DNA of 64,000 nucleotides from Coptis chinensis (GCA_015680905.1 CM027378.1:40087001-40151000); one strand, 5' to 3'. Shown: positions 1 through 11,779, counted from the first letter of the stretch. Notes: a model not told the origin generated them from the sequence alone. Numbers and translations: made by a program.

Positions 1-297
1 CAGGGCTCCTCCGACTCGACAGCACTATTCATCACAACTTCGAGATCCGCACCCGAGAGAGGATGAGAGATGGGAACAGCGAGGGTCGATGGAGGCCCAG
101 CCAGCTTAGAGCGGACATGCTTGCACGCTTCCCACACCTCATACGACTCGCGCTCGAGGACACAGCCATTTAGGCATGAGCCGCCGCCGACGGCGACGAC
201 TCACTGCCGACCTTCGAAGCCCAGAGCCACCACTAGAGAGTAGCCCCTCCGCCACCAAAGGGCGAGGTGTTTAGAGAGTCCGAGGATTGATAGTGGT
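1..297 (+). pseudogene. ORF A of element A, C-terminal end only
   Basis: The stretch matches the 3' end of ORF A in element D (about 34,480-34,747): the same order of a glutamate/arginine-rich coiled-coil segment, an RDDMLA-like motif and a low-complexity tail. The N-terminal part is cut by the window edge. Several small frame changes are present. The assignment rests on homology within the window. Confidence 0.65.
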
Positions 298-1091
298 TGT
301 TGTTTTATTTATTTTTGTTGTTTTTATTGTAATGTAACTTTTATTTTCAGATTTTGAATTTTGTAGGAAAGGTAATTCAATGAAAATTTTAATATAAGGG
401 GTTATTTTCAGATGTGTGGTTGTTTCATATTGATCCCACCTTCCCAACTTGTTTGGGGTGGTTTTATCAATTCAAGCTTTATTTTTATATAACCCTAGTT
501 TAGAATTTATTATGGAGTAAGGTGAAAATATGGCCGCTTAGGCATATCTATGAGTGAGAATCATTGTAGGATTAAATCTAGATTAAATAGGTACATTCAA
601 TCATAAAATAAACCTAAAAGATACCGGGTTTGAATTAGAATCAAGAAAATGAGTTGTTTCCGCTTTCGGTTTGGAATTTTTAGGATTTCCTAAACCCGCC
701 AAATACTTTTTGCAAGTTCCCCGATCCGCTTTAGCAACTTAAAACCTATATAAACTTGATACAATCTATCCTCACAACTCACACTACACCTAAACTCCAT
801 CACGCACCTTTCACACCCGCTGATTCCCACGCTTCGCCTCCATTTTTGCAAATCTGCAACTCGAGCTTCCTTCTTCCAGAGGAGCCGCCGCTTTACCTAC
901 ACTTCGACAGAAAAATTTACTTCGTGAGAAAACAAGGCAAGGCAAGCGCACTTCGCTTAAAACACCGAATTCCAAAATACAAAGAGCGACTCAGTTAGCT
1001 CTGCGCTTCTTCCGTGGACCGTAAAATTTCCAGCTTTTCCGCCAGAAGCAGTCCCGGTTGTTTTGCAACCGTTCCAGAGCGTAGTTTTGAG
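298..1091 (+). other. Spacer between ORF A and ORF B of element A
   Basis: AT-rich non-coding sequence. A polypurine-like motif (TTGTTTGGGGTGGTT) lies at about 449-466, and a GC-richer patch with GCGC/GCGAC motifs at about 935-1,010, just before ORF B. Both recur at the same relative places in elements B and D. The 80-codon frame at 756 has no counterpart in the other copies and is not called as a gene. Confidence 0.6.
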
Positions 1092-2018
1092 ATGACATCT
1101 CCTATAATAATACCGAACAGTCTTTCAAGATTTGTTCCAAAGCACTACTTACGGTGCTTGGTTTCATGAGGTGATCACATACGCTGGCGGAACCTCTTAT
1201 GGTAAGACCGGGATGAAATTTATTCTCCAAAGACTTGCATCTTATTTTTATAATAACTGCATTTTCTTTGAGAGACCGGACGGAGAACAAGTGTTCTCCA
1301 TCAACATTGACGATGAACCAATGGAAATTACCGTGTTCTTGCTAGCATTTGTTCTTGACTTGCTATGCCCGCCGAGATACAAGACCCATGGTGCTATTGG
1401 GTCGATAATATGCATGTCTACACTTATGAAGTCTTTGCACGAGGCTTATGGGGCGTGCATTTTCCAGATTGAGGACCAAGGGGACTATAACGCTGTTCCT
1501 TGGTAACCCGGGTCCATGAACATAGGAACTGTTATGTTTTGGATTATGCTAAACATTTTAGGGAATGGCGCTTTTCTTCCGCGGAATGACGCCACTTGCA
1601 ACGCTTTTCCTTGCTTTAGCCACCGGACGGGTTCTCTATGACCTTCCCGTAACTTTGATGTCTAGTTTAGCACGAGCCCATACCATGAGGCATAAGTACC
1701 TTCTTATGCCCGCTCTAATTTCAATGATTATGCTATGTTTCTTTCCCCGCTTTTTGTACACGCTTCACGGATTGATTAGTAGACACGGTGTGACCCACCA
1801 ATAGTATTATTCGATCTTTCCGCAACGACTTCTTGGCAAGGGTGGCGGATACAACCTCACCAAAGTTGCACCCTACACCCCATCGCACCAAGTGGCACTT
1901 AATAGGTTAGCAACCATAGATGATAAATGGCGGAAGCCCGGCAAATTATCATAGCATGGCAGATCGCCGGCGGAGCCTCACTTCTTTATAGAAGTAGAGG
2001 ATGACGAAGATGACCTAA
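1092..2018 (+). pseudogene. ORF B of element A (env-position retrotransposon protein), broken
   Basis: The start ATGACATCTCC is shared with elements B and D. The recognisable segments are an N-terminal block around YGAWFHE, a 'PTLASYFYDNCIFFE'-like block, a central 'FSINIDDEPMEIT' block and the later 'SMRHKYLLMP' block; they fall in at least three different frames. An acidic tail ends at a TAA at 2016-2018. The family resembles the plant retrotransposon ORF-1 (putative plant transposon protein) type: a conserved YFYxN segment followed by a short beta-rich block and a helical block ending in a leucine/proline-rich LLMP motif. The biochemical role is unknown. Frameshifts make this copy non-functional. 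Confidence 0.65.
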
Positions 2019-3833
2019 TAACAAATGGGAGTGGAGGTAAGTTTTAGTTTCGTTAGTGTCCGCTATGTCCCAAGCAATTTAATTCTGTTAACCCCATAAT
2101 GGGTGGAACTCTTATAGAGTTAAGCGCCGCTTTTATTTCCTATATTAGTACGCTTCTAACCTTGTTTTGCGATGTTTCAATTTCACGCTACTTCAATGGT
2201 ATTTTTCCTACCCTTTATTTAAATGCTTTGAGGACAAAGCATGCTTCTTGTTTGGGGCATAGAAACACGGTAATTAAGACATCCGCTAGGATATAAATAT
2301 GTATAATATGCATTTGTTTTCTAGTTAAAATTTCAAAAATTCAAAAAATATAAATAAATAAGTTATGCTATACACTTAGGAATATTGGTATTGTTTCTTT
2401 CTCCATGCTCTTAACAATCTAGAAGTCTCAATGAGTCGCTTAAGGCCGTAATAATTGTTAGAAACTTAGGTTAATATATAGGTAATAATCTTTACATCTA
2501 TCTATAAATATATTACATGAGTATCTATGATTGTTAGCAAGAAGTTTTGAAATCTAGGCTAGAGTACTTATTCTACAAATCCTCGTGGAGAATATAGCCT
2601 AAAGCCTTATATGAGTGAAACATTTGAGAAATGACACAAGGGAAGTAAAAACCGATATAGAAATCACACGCCCACTTGCTTGATCACTAAACCATATCCT
2701 AAGCGAGAATTTAGGCCCTCTTTGGATCGATATAGCCGTAAATTCAAACCTATGAATTATTTTCCCGCTAGTCACCCCAATCGAGCCTTTCATTAGCCCT
2801 TCCATAAACCACAATTCCTTTACCCCGCTACAAAAACAAAACAAAATAAAAAGAAAAAAAAAAAAAATCAACCTACCCAATTTAGAATAAGTCCGAGAAT
2901 AGAATGATGAAGAAAGAAGAAGAGAAAACCTGTGTAAACAAAAATTAGTTAGTGCTTCGTAAAATAAAGAAAATAAGTTTCCATCCAAAGAAAAGAAAAA
3001 TAAAAATAGAAATAAAATAAAACTCCAAAAATAGAATAAAAAAGCCAAAAGAGTCAAAAAATATGCCAAAGAAAAAAGAAAAAAAAAAATAACAAGGTGG
3101 AAACAAAGTTACATAATATGAAGAAAATCAAGGTTTTCTAGTTACATAATATGAAGACTCCATTATCTCAGACTTGTCCTTTGAATATCCATTTCCTTCC
3201 TTCTTAAACCATCTCCTAATCCTCGTAACACCTAATAAAGACCTCTAGCTCAATTAGGAATAGGTTAGTGTGATAGTAAGTGGCGATGTGTTTGATCGAC
3301 CCCGCTTCCTGTGTGTCATTGAGATTGTAAGGTAAAGTGTGCCCACTGTATTAATCGGAGTAGCTTAAACTTGAGTGGAAAAATCGAGAGTGTTGTTTCT
3401 TGACCATTATTGTGAGAACCTACTTAAGGACGCTTATTCCGAAGTTCTCAAAACAAACCCGCTAAACATTTTATAGTACTACCTATCAGGTATATGTTTA
3501 TTGTAGATGATGGATTATTATGCATATATTAACTTAGGTTTCTGACTTGGTTATTCTTATTCAATTGCTAGAGAGATGTATAGATAGTTGAGCATGAATA
3601 AGGAAACAATAGTTTTATTTTCTTAGTCGCCAGTAGTATAGATGAAGTTTGTGAGTACCTTCATCGAAAACTCTCACGAGGTTATAACTCGGCCCACTAG
3701 GGAATTCCTAGTGGTTTAAGGCCTTGTTGCATATGGTCAATGCAATCGCACTCAGCTAAACGAGAGTAGTTAGAACTCCATTTTTGGTCACTTATTCTAA
3801 TTTCATCTTTGCTTGAGGACAAGCAAAATGTCG
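2019..3833 (+). other. 3' non-coding region of element A
   Basis: A 1.8-kb stretch with no credible reading frame. It holds a polypurine-like motif preceded by TTGAGGACAAAGC (about 2,228-2,260), a conserved AT-rich block with CTATCTATAAATATATTACATGAG (about 2,495-2,520), A-rich and purine-rich runs (2,840-3,100) and a second GAGGACAAGCAAAATG block just before the LTR. All of these recur in elements B, C and D where that region is present. The 156-codon antisense frame at 2,599-3,069 is a product of the purine-rich runs. Confidence 0.7.
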
Positions 3834-3845
3834 TTTGGGGTGGTT
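3834..3845 (+). other. Polypurine tract of element A
   Basis: TTTGGGGTGGTT lies directly before the LTR start TGATAAGAGCCC. This is the normal place for the plus-strand primer of an LTR retrotransposon. The same motif abuts the 3' LTRs of elements C and D. Confidence 0.85.
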
Positions 3846-5207
3846 TGATAAGAGCCCAAAACTGTAGTTTTAACCCCTTAATAATCATACTTTTAGACCA
3901 ATTATGTGAGTAATAAGTAAGAGTTAATACTGACATGTGTTTTATGCATTTCGTGCTTCAAAGTCCATTATGTGCAGAAATGTGCCACTTTAGCGAGATA
4001 AAGGAGCAAAAGTCGCTAGAACTTCCGAATACCATATCTTTGGACTCAGACCTCGAATTGGGCCTACCTTATGTCAAAACGACCGGCTCGAAAAGAGCTT
4101 TCCAATGGTCCAAGCCTTGACCCAATCAGAGGAGCAGAAGTGGACGAAAAGTCTGTTGAAGCGAACTGCAGCTGAAGAGGCCTTTTGGATCGAAAGACTG
4201 GGTTTTGGGGCCCGATTCTCCGGCCCAAAACATGGCTCCAAGCCCATGCACGATTTTTGATCTGGATGTATAAAACAAAAGCTTGACTCATTGTTAATGG
4301 AAGTTAGGTTAGGTAGATAGTTAGACCTAGATTAGTTAGCCTCCATTAATTAGTTTTAGAACTTAGTTTAATTAGTTTCAATTCATTGTATTAGATTAAA
4401 CAAATAAATCTTGTTCTTCATTTGATTAGATCAATAAAGTAGTATTTTTATCAATTTCGATTTTGTCATTTCCATTTCTAGATCTAATTTCAATTCTTGT
4501 TCTTATTTCATTTTAGTCATTAATTTAGATTTCATTATTGTTTAAATTAGTAAATTTCAATGCTTTATATTATGTTTAGTTTTAATCTAAATGGAAATGA
4601 TTATGAATGATTCAAGGCTAAACCTCCATTAGAGGGGTTGAGAAGCCTTGATGAAAGCTTGATTCCACTATCATCGAGAATCGTCGTAATTTCCTTTCCA
4701 CTCTAGAAACGCTTAGTTCACCATGAGAATGGGTTTAATCGCTCACATGCTAATTATTAATTGGTAGAATGCCATGTGTAATTAGGGATTAGGAAGAACC
4801 GATTGTTCTCAAGAAAGCAGCTCAATTCGATTACGACGACTTCGTCACTAGTGGATTAAGTTGAGTTAAGGTGGAATCAATCCCCTCTAACTCCTTAACA
4901 TCGAATCAACGTAGCATTCCCTTTAGTTGTCCGATAGATAGTCGACTAGTTGCATTTCGGTGGGTAGTTGCATCGTAGTCTAATTCCCCTTCAGAAAGCT
5001 CTCATTGACTTAAGACTGATTTCTTAGACTTAGAAAACAATCCATGCTAGGGAACTAGGAGTGGAACGAACTTCCTACTCCACTTAGTGCAATTCGCATC
5101 GAGAGTAGAAGCTTTGATAATTGAGACTATTAAGTCTAGTTTTAGTTTACTTACGTTGTGAATTCATCCCACATTTCGTAGGTAAACTATTCATTTTACG
5201 TTTATCA
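3846..5207 (+). repeat. 3' LTR of element A (1,362 bp)
   Basis: It begins TGATAAGAGCCC and ends TTTTACGTTTATCA, giving a TGATAA/TTATCA terminal inverted repeat. It lines up along its length with the LTRs of element C, but as a separate copy. Like C, it lacks the roughly 125-bp segment found in the LTRs of B and D. An AATAAA-like signal lies at about 4,430. Confidence 0.9.
4269..4275 (+). promoter_or_regulatory. Putative LTR TATA box
   Basis: TATAAAA within GATGTATAAAACAAAAGC, about 424 bp into the LTR. The same motif is kept at the equivalent place in both LTRs of C (12,701-12,707 and 25,952-25,958, reverse strand) and in B (about 29,589-29,595). It is degenerate in D. Conservation supports an RNA polymerase II core promoter at the U3/R boundary, inferred from sequence only. 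Confidence 0.5.
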
Positions 5208-6376
5208 ATATTCAAAAAGGACAAGTCTGAGATAATAGAGTCTGCATACTATGTAACTAGAGAAAACCTTGTTATTTACTTTTGCTTCTACACTTTGTTT
5301 CCATCCTTAGCCATTTTTTTTTTCTTTTTCTTTGGCTTTTGACTCCTTTTATTCTATTTTTTTTTTTTTTTTTTTGGAGTTTTATTTTATTTCTATTTTT
5401 ATTTTCTTTTCTTTGGATGGAAACTTCTTTTCTTTATTTTCCTCAAGCAATTAACTAACTTTTGTTTACACGTGTTTTTCTTCTTCTTTCTTCCCTCATT
5501 CTATTCTCTCAACTTATCTAAATTAGGTAGGTTGAATTTTTATTTTGTTTTGTTTTGTAACAGGGTAAAGGATTTGTGGTTTATGAAAGGCTATAGAAAG
5601 GCTCGTGAGGGGCTTACTTAGCGGAAATAATTCATAGGTTTGAATTTTTGGCTATATCGATCCAAAGAGGGCCTAAATTCTCGCTTTTAGGATATGGTTT
5701 AGTGATCAAGCAAGTGTACGTGTGATATCTCTATCCGGATTTTACTTCTCCCTTGTGTCATTTCTCAAATGTTTCGCTCATATAAGGCTTTAGGCTATAT
5801 TCTCACAGGATTTGTAGAATAAGTACTCTAGCCTAGATTTCATAAACTTACTGCTAACAATCATCGATACTCATGTAATATATTTATAGATAGATGCAAA
5901 GATTATTACCTATATATTAACCTAAGTTTCTAAAAATTATTCTAATGCAAAAACTACGTGAGACTTCTAGATTATTAAGAGCATAGAGAAGGAAAACAAT
6001 ACCAATATTCCTAAATGTATAGCATGAACTTATTTATTTATATTTTTGAAATTTTGAAATTTTTACTAGAAAACAATTTCATATTATACATATTTATATC
6101 CTAACAGATGCCTTAATTACACGTGTTTCTATGCCCCAAACAAGAAGCATGTTTTGTCCTCAAAGTATTTTAAATAAAGAGGGTAGGAAAAATACCATTG
6201 AAACGCTGCGGAAATTCGTGAACATCCGCAAAAACAAAGTTAGAACGCACTAATATAGGAAATAAAAACTAACTCAACTCTATACGAGTTCTACCCATTA
6301 TGGGGTTAAGAAGAATGAAATTGCTTGGGACATAAGCGGACACTAACTAGAATTAAAACTTACCTTATCTCCCGCT
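5208..6376 (-). other. 3' non-coding region of element B
   Basis: Homologous (reverse strand) to 13,800-14,980 of element C and to the plus-strand equivalents in A and D. It includes long T-rich runs (5,310-5,380), the conserved AT-rich block near 5,880 and a GCCCCAAACAAG polypurine-like motif at about 6,132-6,143. It holds no credible gene; the Phe-rich small frames come from the T-runs. Confidence 0.7.
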
Positions 6377-7306
6377 TTATTCGTCATCCTGCTCATCATC
6401 TTCTTCTATAAAGAAGTGAGGTTCCTTCGCGTCCTGCCATGCCATGATAATTTGCCAAGCTTCCCGCCATTTATCATCTATTATTGCTAACCTATTAAGA
6501 GCCACTTGGTTTGACGGGGTGTAGGGTGCAACCTGATGAGGTTGTATCCTCCACCCTTGCCAAGTCATTGCACGGAAAAGATCGAATAATACTATTGGTG
6601 GGTCGCATGCGATTAACGTCGTAATCCAATCCGTGAAACATGTACAAAAAATAGGAAAGAAACATAGCATAATACGGTAAATTAGAACAGGCATAAGAAG
6701 GTACTTGTGCCTCATGCTATGGGATCGAGCTAAACTAGACATCAAGGTTTGGGGAAGGTTATGATACATACGCCCCGTGGCTAAAGCAAGGAAGACGCTG
6801 CAAGTGGCATCATTCACAGAAGAAAAACACCATTCCCCTAAAATGTTTAGCATGATCCAAAACATAACAGTTCCTATGTTCATGGACAGGCTACCAAAGG
6901 CGACGTTATATTCCCCTTGGTCCTCGATACGGAAAATGCCTGCCCCATAGGACTCATGCAAAAACTCATAAGTGTAGACATACATATTATCTACCCAATA
7001 ACACCATGGGTCTTGTATTTCAGCGGGCATAGAAAGTTTAAGAACAAATGCTAGCAAGAACCTAGTAATTTCCATTTGTTCATTATCAATGTTGATGGAG
7101 AACACTTGTTCTCCATCTAGTCTCTCAAAGAAAATGCAGTTATCGTAAAAATAAGATGCTAGTGTTGGAGAATAAAGTGCATCAGGTCTTACCATAAGCG
7201 GTTCCCAGCCAACGTATGTGATGGCCTCGCGAAACCAAGCACCATAAGTAGTGCTTTGGAACAAATCTTCAAAAGACTATTCCGGTATCAATGTAGGAGA
7301 TGTCAT
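6377..7306 (-). pseudogene. ORF B of element B, nearly intact (one early stop)
   Basis: The family start codon is at 7306-7304 (MTSP...). An in-frame TAG about eight codons later, most simply a C-to-T change of CAG, is the only nonsense change seen. The rest is open for about 300 codons to a TAA at 6377-6379. Landmarks are YGAWFREAITYVGW near the N-terminus, LASYFYDNCIFFERLDGEQ, FSINIDNEQMEIT, ILGEWCFSSVNDATCSVFLAL, SMRHKYLLMPVLI and an acidic C-terminus (EEDDEQDDE). It resembles the plant retrotransposon ORF-1/putative plant transposon protein type. No signal peptide is evident. This is the best-preserved ORF B in the window; its function is unknown. Confidence 0.75.
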
Positions 7307-8108
7307 CTCAAAATTACACTCTGGAATAGCTGCAAATGACCCGGGAACAACCCACAGAAAACTGGAATTTTTCGGTCCACGGAAGTCGTATGCGCGAGTC
7401 GCGCTTTATACTTACGCTGAAAAGGCCTCGATGATTTTGGAATTCCAGTGTTTGGCGAGAAAGCGCTCCGCATAAAAATTCTGACAAATGTGTAGGGCGA
7501 AAGTGCGCCCTCTCGAAGCGCAGCGTGCTCGAGGTGTCAAGATCGAAAAATTAGGCGAACGCGGGGAAACGTGGGAGTGAAAGGTGAGTGATGGAAGTTA
7601 GGTGTAGTGTGGGTTGTGAGTGTAGAATGAATGAAGTTTATATAGGTTTTAAGTTGCTAAAACGGATCAGGAAGTTGCCAAAAAGTTTTTACGGCAGTTT
7701 CCGGAAATAATAAAATTTCCAAACCCGAAAACGGAAACAACTCATTTTCTTGATTCTACAACAAACCTAGTATCTTTTAGGTTGAATTTAGGATAGAATC
7801 TACCTATTTTATCGAGATTTCATCCTACCATGATACTTATTCATAGATATGCCTAATCGGCCATATTCTCACCCTGGCTCCGCAATAAATTCTAACACGA
7901 GGGTCATATAAAAATCATGCTGGAATAGATAACACCACCCAAACAATTTGGGAAGGTGGGATCAATATGAAACAACCACGCACAATGAAAATAACCGCAT
8001 TATATTAAAATTTTCATTCGAAGTACATTTCACTACCAAATTCAAATTACGGAATTAAACTTACATTAAAATAAATAACAAGAATGAAACTACAAATAAA
8101 AAAAAACA
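7307..8108 (-). other. Spacer between ORF A and ORF B of element B
   Basis: A GC-rich patch with repeated GCGC/GCGAG motifs (about 7,385-7,600) lies just upstream of ORF B. AT-rich sequence follows, with a CACCACCCAAACAA (reverse-strand TTGTTTGGGTGGTG) polypurine-like motif at about 7,932-7,946, next to the end of ORF A. No gene is seen. Confidence 0.6.
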
Positions 8109-9277
8109 TCAAACTATACTATCCCTAACCACTTCGGTCCTGGTAGCGGAGGGCACACGCCGAGAGATGGCTCCGAGCTCCCCGAATCGGGCCGGCACAC
8201 CATTCGCCTTTCGATGACGACGCCGCGTGCCGATGGGTGTGTCCTCGGAAGGAGAATCCTCGTGAGGTGGGAATCGTGCAAGCATGTCGTCCCGAATCGG
8301 CGCTTGAGCTTCTAGCTCGGTCCTCATCTGTTCCCACCGCCGTCCTCCCGGGATCGGGATCTCGGTTATGATGGATAGTAGCCTGTCGAGTCCGGAGGTC
8401 TTCGCAGATATTGTTGAGTGAACGCATGCCACGATGAATTACGGCCATGCGTTCTGCATCTGACCAACACCTCTCCAAGGCATCAGCATCAAAACAAGTC
8501 AAGTCCTCCTCATCCTCCGAGGCATTCTCATTTCCACCATCCTCCTCATCCTCTTCTCTATCCTCCTCGTCCTCTTCTCTATCCTCAGGCAACCTCCAAA
8601 CTCGTTGGACACAATCCTTATAGATCCGAGGATTTCGGTGTAGGGTGATGTAAATCCTATCAGACGCCGGTGTTGCTCTCAACTTTAACATGGTCTTGGT
8701 TATTAAAATAGGGAGAGGTGCCATCGACTTTCCCACTCCCATAATCATGCTAAGAAAAAACTCTAAGATACAGAACTCGTACTTCTGCTCCTGGAGTATC
8801 CATAAAATGTGGAGGCAGTTCAGACCGATGTCGCTGACCTTCTCCTTCCCCAGGACGTTTCGACCAATCCACTGAGCTGTAGCCAGCTAGTTGGTTCTGA
8901 GGGATGCCTGACGAACACAATGCGATCTCGCATTGTAGTTCCCTTCGGTAACTGTCACGTGCATCAACGGCTCTACCCCATTATACTGGGACTCCTGTAA
9001 CGTGACATCCGTGATTGATTCTAGGCGAATGCCGAAATCTCAAAATCAATAACCCAGTAGTTACTTCCTTCCTCCTCTTCGCCACCATAACAAAAATTCT
9101 AGTCCCCTCCACCTCCTTCGTGTTGTAAAACCGTCGGACTAAGTCTTCGTGGTAAAAGGCTTCAGTCGAGTACCACAAGCTATTCCAGTCTCTACTGATC
9201 ATTTCGTCACCATAAAACGGCGTGAAGTGGTCACCAGTAAATGCTTGCTCCTGCAAGATTTGACGTTGTTGAGCCAT
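8109..9277 (-). pseudogene. ORF A of element B (retrotransposon ORF-1-like), frameshifted
   Basis: The start MAQQRQILQEQAFTGDHF is at 9277-9275. Segments in order: a block with W..L.Y followed by LVRRFYNTKEVEG; a middle block that has changed frame; IMGVGKSMAPLPILITKTM, matching the 'fP.LIT' block of the putative plant transposon protein family; a strongly acidic stretch of repeated EED units (about 8,520-8,590); a coiled-coil-like ICEDLRTRQATIHHN segment; and an RWEQMRTELEAQ segment with an Arg/Ser-rich tail. At least two frameshifts separate them, the last near 8,430. Its position after pol is the env-like position of Athila relatives, but no signal peptide or obvious transmembrane helix is seen. 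Confidence 0.65.
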
Positions 9278-10046
9278 TGGAGTGTTTGGAATGTAGTGGG
9301 GATTTAAATGGGATGTGGGGTTGGAATTTAAGTCAACCGGATGAAACAACAGTGTTGGTGGCGCGGTGGTGGCGCGACAGCTTGAATTTTTGTAATTTTC
9401 GGTGGTTTTGGTGATGTAAGTTGGTGGATTTGGTTTTAGAGAAGATTGGAACTTGATTTGAATGTGGGCGTGGGTTTAATTAGGTTTCTTTTTAATTTTT
9501 TTTTTTTTAGGTTTTGAAGCTTTGGTGGTCGTTAATGGCGGATTGGAAGTGAAGAACGCGACTGTTGGTGCAAAGGTAAGGGCGCGGGTGCGCTGCAGGT
9601 GCGCGCGGGTTGGGCCCAAGCCCAATTAGAAATTTTCGAATTTTTCGTTTTTTCGCCCAACTTCAAACTAAAATTGCCGCTTCGTTACCGGTCCGATTTT
9701 TGCGAATGAGATATGGAAATGATCAGGAGAGAATTTCCAATCCAATGATCCATAAAACACTCTATTCCGACCGTGGATGACATATAAGATAGTGTAAAAT
9801 GCCTCATAGTGCGTGCATGACATACGTTATGCGAACGAATGAACTCTAAATTCATAGAATATGTCAACCCGAATCGGAATACAATTAAACGGCCTAAGCA
9901 ATTCTAATGGGACATAAAACATTCTAGGATCGAAACATCGAACACCCCACCCCCCAAACAAATTTTTATAACAAAGTTTAGAAAATTTGTTTTTAAAATG
10001 GTCTTTTAAAGTCGATTCGAGACTTCCTAGATTACTATGTTTATTC

Positions 10047-10100
<54 letters not shown>

Positions 10101-10460
10101 TTATTTTTTTATTTATTTATTTTTTATTTTTTTATTTTTTATTTTTATTATTTTTATAAATACGGATTAATATATAGAAAAATAATAAGCAATAAGGACA
10201 TAATTCACCCCATAGAGAAACATGAATAAAAAATCCGAGAAAACATGCAAGAGTGGAAAACGTGGACTTAGGATCCAGTACTTACAGCCACACACTCCAT
10301 AGGGAGGGCCCGGTTACCTTAATGGTGCACTCACCAATATCTGGAAATGAAAGAAAATGCACCAAACACAAAAATTGAGTCGTTTATAGTTAGATACTCG
10401 AGACTTTATTTAAACATATGTATAAACATGCAGTTTATTATATATCAACAACCGAAATAT
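9278..10460 (-). other. Post-pol spacer of element B
   Basis: It holds, from right to left: about 95 bp of sequence unlike the other elements (10,366-10,460), the conserved post-pol block with CTTAGGATCC and GGGCCCGG (about 10,265-10,365), a TA microsatellite, a CCACCCCCCAAACAAA polypurine-like motif (9,943-9,962), a block shared with C and D (about 9,685-9,765) and a GCGC-rich patch (9,575-9,615) about 300 bp before ORF A. No gene is seen. Confidence 0.6.
10050..10096. repeat. (TA)n microsatellite
   Basis: About 23 TA repeats followed by a long T/A-rich tract to about 10,160. It generates spurious Ile-Tyr reading frames. Confidence 0.95.
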
Positions 10461-11276
10461 TTATGGATCATTCCATAAATAAATATCACAGAAAACATAT
10501 CCAAACATAATCAAGCACCAAGATTTCCTATGACGCATCCTAGTGAACTGACAGCGAAGTCGGATAGACCTATAACGTAACCTAGCATGCACCTTCTTTT
10601 TCATCTTTGAACGAGAGGGTGTCCTAGTGAATAAGTGTGGAAAAGTGAATGGTTGTGGAGAATATGGTGGATATGGATAAGTTGTAGAGGGAAAGCATGT
10701 AGACAATGAGGATGTGGGTTTAGCACAAAACTCATTCATGGTGTAGGTAGGGACTGTTTCAAGTCTGAAAATGAAAGTGTCAAATGCTTTGTTCTTCTGA
10801 AGTATTTGTTTACTAGGTAGATTTAAAAAATTATGAAGCACAGAAGAAACAAAAGGATCGAGTGCAAAGTCGAGATTTCTTTGAAAGGGTGGAAGGAGGG
10901 GAGTCGAGGTGGATGTTGTGCAAAGTAGTTCTTGATAGGGTGAATCATCACTTGCTCTAAGAAACTCCTTGAATTCCTCATCTAGATTGGTCATATTCAC
11001 ATTATTATGGTAGTCCTCTATATCTTTGAGAAAGTCATCTATCTCGTCCTCATCCATAATATGTGTATCGACTAGTGTAGGGATGAAATTGTTGGAGTCT
11101 GAATTTCCAAAGGAAAGAAATTTGAGCATATGATTATCAGGGAACATGTTATTAAAATAATCTCGAGCGAAGCTCTCGATCATGCTAACCTCTCCATCCA
11201 TAGACGAATCAGGTAAATGTGTCTTTGTTTTAAAAACATTTACTTCAATTGCAAGATGGCCAAAAGACATGGACAT
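10461..11276 (-). CDS. Open 271-codon frame replacing pol in element B
   Basis: The first part (MSMSFGHLAIEVNVFKT... then SMDGEVSMIESFARDYFNN) is the retroviral-protease C-terminal flank of Athila polyproteins and matches 22,030-22,110 of element C. From about residue 60 it has no counterpart in C or D that I can see. It runs through an acidic segment (DEDEIDDFLKDIEDYHNN), a Ser/Thr/Pro-rich middle and a Pro/Tyr-rich stretch to a basic C-terminal region (RSKMKKKVHARLRYR). Reverse transcriptase should begin here. I do not recognise the domain. The frame is uninterrupted while its neighbours are broken, which may be chance or recent origin. In the original element it would be the end of a longer gag-protease frame. 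Confidence 0.45.
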   Translation of the reverse strand: MSMSFGHLAIEVNVFKTKTHLPDSSMDGEVSMIESFARDYFNNMFPDNHMLKFLSFGNSDSNNFIPTLVDTHIMDEDEIDDFLKDIEDYHNNVNMTNLDEEFKEFLRASDDSPYQELLCTTSTSTPLLPPFQRNLDFALDPFVSSVLHNFLNLPSKQILQKNKAFDTFIFRLETVPTYTMNEFCAKPTSSLSTCFPSTTYPYPPYSPQPFTFPHLFTRTPSRSKMKKKVHARLRYRSIRLRCQFTRMRHRKSWCLIMFGYVFCDIYLWNDP

Positions 11277-11779
11277 TGAACCATCGCGGCAATTAATGAG
11301 CGCGTTGGCGGTTGCCGAAAAAGGACGCCCTAAGATGATCGGGACCAGTCGTTAGCGACTTCATGACGAGGATGACAAAATCAGCCGGATAGTAGAAATC
11401 CTGAATTTTTACCAAAGACATTTTCAACCACACCCTTAGGATACTTAATAGACCGATCATCAACTAATTGCAACGCCATTTTAGTGGGTTGCATCTCGTC
11501 TAGACCTATTTGTCTATATAAATAAAACTGAGTAAGTTAACAAGAGCCCCCGTGTCTAATAACGCGGTTGTCGATAGGAATCTCCTAAGGTGCATTGTGC
11601 AAAGAGGGATCCACTAAATATCTTGTACTTAACAATTCCATTATGTTCAGATAGAGTTGGGAATTGTTTGAAGAAAGTCTTTTGGTATATTGGTCTTACG
11701 CCTAGTAGTACACAACTCCTAAAGAAACTTAGCATGGTGTGGTAGCTTTTTAATAGCTTCGAGGAAGGGAAGGTTTATA
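11277..11779 (-). pseudogene. Protease relic of element B
   Basis: The minus-strand translation around 11,543-11,557 reads L-D-T-G-A, the aspartic protease active site (D-T/S-G). The upstream gag-protease linker ends at GTTAG, where element C is inserted. Frame breaks occur on both sides of the active site. The expected role was cleavage of the Gag-Pol polyprotein. Confidence 0.6.

Larger units (their letters stand above)
1..5207 (+). mobile_element. Athila-type LTR retrotransposon 'A', 3' part
   Basis: This is the 3' portion of a Ty3/gypsy Athila-like element; its gag, pol and 5' LTR lie outside the window to the left. In order it holds the end of ORF A, a spacer, a broken ORF B, a 1.8-kb non-coding stretch, a polypurine tract and a 3' LTR ending in TTTATCA at 5207. 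The same order, in either orientation, recurs in elements B, C and D of this window. The sequence right after the LTR (ATATTC, then a block starting GGACAAGTC) matches the 3' non-coding region of a minus-strand element, so A inserted into element B. The left target duplication is not visible. Confidence 0.88.

Noticed and set aside
2599-3069. 156-codon antisense Phe-rich frame (and similar ones at 5,121, 13,786 and 13,874)
   Set aside because: Generated by purine/pyrimidine runs in the Athila 3' non-coding region, with no conservation of the protein between copies.
9987-10229. 80-codon frame rich in Ile-Tyr
   Set aside because: Produced by the TA microsatellite and adjoining T/A-rich tract.
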